Shown here: positions 38,046-39,813 of the stretch, piece after piece | Position numbering within the stretch: position 1 is the first letter of the stretch | How the letters are laid out: every line of letters begins with the position of its first letter | From: Prochlorococcus sp. AG-459-N19 | Lineage (GTDB): Bacteria > Cyanobacteriota > Cyanobacteriia > PCC-6307 > Cyanobiaceae | Length of the DNA: 39,813 nucleotides | NCBI GenBank assembly: GCA_003209375.1 | Contig: QCRF01000007.1 | Location: 1-39,813 of the forward strand | Direction: 5' to 3' | Notes under the pieces: generated by a model | Databases searched by the model: none | What the model saw: the letters and a program-made list of their open reading frames with translations, nothing else | Told to the model about the DNA's origin: nothing | Position numbers and translations under genes: made by a program

Positions 38046-39097
38046 TTTGTTTTTAATGGAAAAGGAGATGGATATGGATTACCTTGTGGACTTAATTTTT
38101 CAAAGATTGATTCCAAAGATTGATTTATTATATTTACTTGTTTGGCTTCATTCTTAATAATTGTGTTCCTAATAAGAATTACTTCTTGATTTTTTTCTTT
38201 GAAATTACACTCTTCAAGAAAAACATTTAAATGAGAATTTTCTTTATAGGTTTTTAAATATGAAACAGGTGATTTTTCAAAAAATCTTTTTATAAATTCT
38301 TTTAAAATAGAATTGAATCTCTTATCCCAATATTTACTTATAGTTAAAGTATAAATTTCTTCGTTTTGATAATTTATATCTTTTAAAATTGTACATAAAA
38401 CTGAATTTTCATATATTAGAGCACCACTTTTAGCATTATTTCTTTTAAGAATGTCGTCTTGATCAAAATCTAAAATATTTCTTATTAAGGGAGATTGATT
38501 TGATCTTATGAAATTCACTATTTTTAATATATTTTGTTTATTAATGTTTTGGAATTCATTAATTAATGCATTGCCATTGGTATTTTGCTTAAAAGATTTG
38601 TTTAGATCAGAACCATCCCAAAGGATTATCTCTCCCAACGGTTGAAAGCCTAATTCTCTTGAGGTTGATGTGAGGTCAAGATTATTTATATCAGCGTTAA
38701 TTATCCAACTTGAAGTTTTGATGTCTTTTATAGAGATAGATTTTTTTATCAATCCTAATGTTAATTGTTTATCTGTTATGGAACACTTTTTGTTTATCAA
38801 CTTGGGCTTAGATATTTTTAAGCAAGTCTCTTTTTTGTTTAAAGGAAAAATATTCAAATAACCAATAATTTCGTTTCCAGATATGGCAATTATGCATTTA
38901 TTTTTATTTTTCTTAAGATTATTTAAAAAAATTTTTAAGTCATCAAATGTATTTATAATTGCCATCTTTAAAAACCAATTATTCAATTCCTTATTTTTAA
39001 TATCTATTAAAAGGTTAATGTGCCTTATATGGAGTTCTTCAAAAGTTACTTCCATTACTTTTTTAGATTGAAAAGAACTAGAGGTATCTTTTTTCAT
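38042..39097 (-). CDS. Conserved protein, possibly tandem GNAT-like fold
   Basis: This 351-residue protein has no motif that I recognise firmly. Segment 60-80 ([20 protein letters not shown]) looks like the beta4-beta5 strands of a GNAT acetyltransferase, and a second similar arrangement may follow in the C-terminal half. The canonical acetyl-CoA loop (Q/RxxGxG/A) is not visible, so catalytic activity is uncertain. The protein ends in a Pro-rich tail. The start is ATG at the base next to the stop of the CofE-like gene, and the end overlaps ruvX by four bases. It is therefore tightly bound into that operon. Confidence 0.6.
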   Translation of the reverse strand: MKKDTSSSFQSKKVMEVTFEELHIRHINLLIDIKNKELNNWFLKMAIINTFDDLKIFLNNLKKNKNKCIIAISGNEIIGYLNIFPLNKKETCLKISKPKLINKKCSITDKQLTLGLIKKSISIKDIKTSSWIINADINNLDLTSTSRELGFQPLGEIILWDGSDLNKSFKQNTNGNALINEFQNINKQNILKIVNFIRSNQSPLIRNILDFDQDDILKRNNAKSGALIYENSVLCTILKDINYQNEEIYTLTISKYWDKRFNSILKEFIKRFFEKSPVSYLKTYKENSHLNVFLEECNFKEKNQEVILIRNTIIKNEAKQVNIINQSLESIFEKLSPQGNPYPSPFPLKTK

Positions 39098-39813
39098 TTA
39101 CTTTTTTTCCCTTATTAATACTATAGGGGTTTTTTCATCTCCATTGCCAGCTGGATTAGATATTAAGTTTCTTTTGAGTGTTTTATTTACTGCTTTATTT
39201 GAACTAGCTAAGACTTTCACACCTCCAAGATCATTAACATCGACTACAGCAACATCTATATTTAGATACTTGGAGACCTCCTTACAAAATAAATCCGCAT
39301 TGAGAGGACCCATAACTATACTTTTGTCGTAAGGTTTAACTGTACCGCTTATATCATCAATGAGAGATGATTCTGAACCAGTTAACCTATAAAACATACC
39401 CTTATTACCAACTAATTTGAAGAGAAATCCTATAAATAGTGCAAAGGTTACTCTTGTAACTCCGATTCTATTTATTAATAATTGCATGCCGCAAGCTGTT
39501 GCAAGACTGCTTGTAGGGTGAAAAAAATAGCATAAAGCTTTCGAAAATAAACTGTATTCTAAATTTTGAGGGGAAATATATCTGTTTTGCATAATCGCTA
39601 GTGGACTCTCACCGATTGTTAAAATATCATTTTTTTCTACTATTCCTTTGCAGTATTCAATCACAGTATTTACTGGGTTATCAAAGCAACCAAGTAAATC
39701 AGTTTTAATAGCAAAAGCTTTATATTTATTGTTTAAATGAATTTCGTAAACTTCTTTTGGCTTTTGTTTTTGACCATCTAAATTAATTAAAAAACAATCC
39801 TTATTATTTGAAA
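39098..39813 (-). CDS. CofE-like protein (F420-0:gamma-glutamyl ligase family), 5'-partial
   Basis: The frame is open to the right edge, so the N-terminus is missing; at least 237 residues are visible. A GTG at 39664 could be mistaken for a start, but the sequence continues in frame upstream with a sensible protein (YEIHLNNKYKAFAIKTD). The protein resembles the CofE family, with conserved features ITGSES-like TGSESSLIDD, SGTVKPYDKSIVMGPLNAD and VVDVNDLGGVKVLA. CofE adds glutamate to F420. No F420 biosynthesis gene is in this window, so the cyanobacterial substrate may differ. The next gene starts at the adjacent base. Confidence 0.6.
   Translation of the reverse strand, partial: SNNKDCFLINLDGQKQKPKEVYEIHLNNKYKAFAIKTDLLGCFDNPVNTVIEYCKGIVEKNDILTIGESPLAIMQNRYISPQNLEYSLFSKALCYFFHPTSSLATACGMQLLINRIGVTRVTFALFIGFLFKLVGNKGMFYRLTGSESSLIDDISGTVKPYDKSIVMGPLNADLFCKEVSKYLNIDVAVVDVNDLGGVKVLASSNKAVNKTLKRNLISNPAGNGDEKTPIVLIREKK

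Noticed and set aside
39098..39664. A GTG at 39664 as the start of the CofE-like protein
   Set aside because: The frame remains open to the window edge with protein-like sequence upstream, so the gene is cut by the window rather than starting there.
1..39813. Mobile elements, CRISPR arrays, phage genes, tRNA or rRNA genes
   Set aside because: No transposase, integrase, direct-repeat array or GC-rich structured RNA stretch was seen; the gaps are short and AT-rich.

Overview
This window is a continuous piece of core chromosome from a low-GC picocyanobacterium, almost certainly a high-light-adapted Prochlorococcus. The evidence is the very AT-rich sequence, the dense packing of genes, and a cyanobacterial gene set: chlP, glutamyl-tRNA reductase hemA, ferredoxin-dependent sulfite reductase, a GlpX-type FBPase/SBPase, phosphoribulokinase, CcsA and glgC. 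The phosphoribulokinase is the short proteobacterial type expected in marine alpha-cyanobacteria. I cannot name the strain from sequence alone. I see no rRNA, tRNA, CRISPR array, insertion sequence, integrase or phage gene.

Layout. Bases 1-12841 are mostly plus-strand genes with two minus-strand genes between them: a partial hypothetical, recG, a VanX-like dipeptidase, sir (-), glyS, chlP (-), a VanY-like carboxypeptidase, typA, a DUF309 gene and lptB. Bases 12954-21800 hold ccsA, rpe (-), then a plus-strand run glpX-hemA, glgC, gnd-pgl-CIA30-hypothetical. Bases 21822-24458 are minus strand: ilvD, a small membrane protein and a upp-like gene. Bases 24522-27337 are plus strand: a pentapeptide protein, a CobW-like GTPase, a 54-residue zinc-finger protein, purS and purQ. 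A strong bidirectional terminator at 27338-27371 closes purQ against fbaA. From 27390 to the right edge every gene is on the minus strand. Read in transcription order this run is: CofE-like gene, GNAT-like gene, ruvX, DUF3727, yqeG, proB, lpxD, leuB, prk, accD, small secreted protein, Gfo/Idh oxidoreductase, class I aldolase, class II aldolase.

Function. The main theme is central carbon metabolism. Calvin cycle (rpe, glpX, prk, both aldolases), glycogen synthesis (glgC) and oxidative pentose phosphate (gnd, pgl) genes lie within about 20 kb. Tetrapyrrole/chlorophyll genes (hemA, chlP), amino-acid synthesis (ilvD, leuB, proB), purine synthesis (purS, purQ), fatty-acid synthesis (accD), envelope genes (lpxD, lptB, two M15 peptidases) and information processing (recG, glyS, typA, ruvX) fill the rest. 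Gaps between genes are short. Only 26109-26415 approaches 300 bases, and it contains a small gene with its own promoter.

I did not find an undescribed multi-gene system. The best leads are the 54-residue CxxCxGxG zinc-finger gene and its promoter, a UPRT-family protein whose PRPP loop is degenerate, a CofE-like protein whose role is unclear, and an unusual number of TTG start codons.
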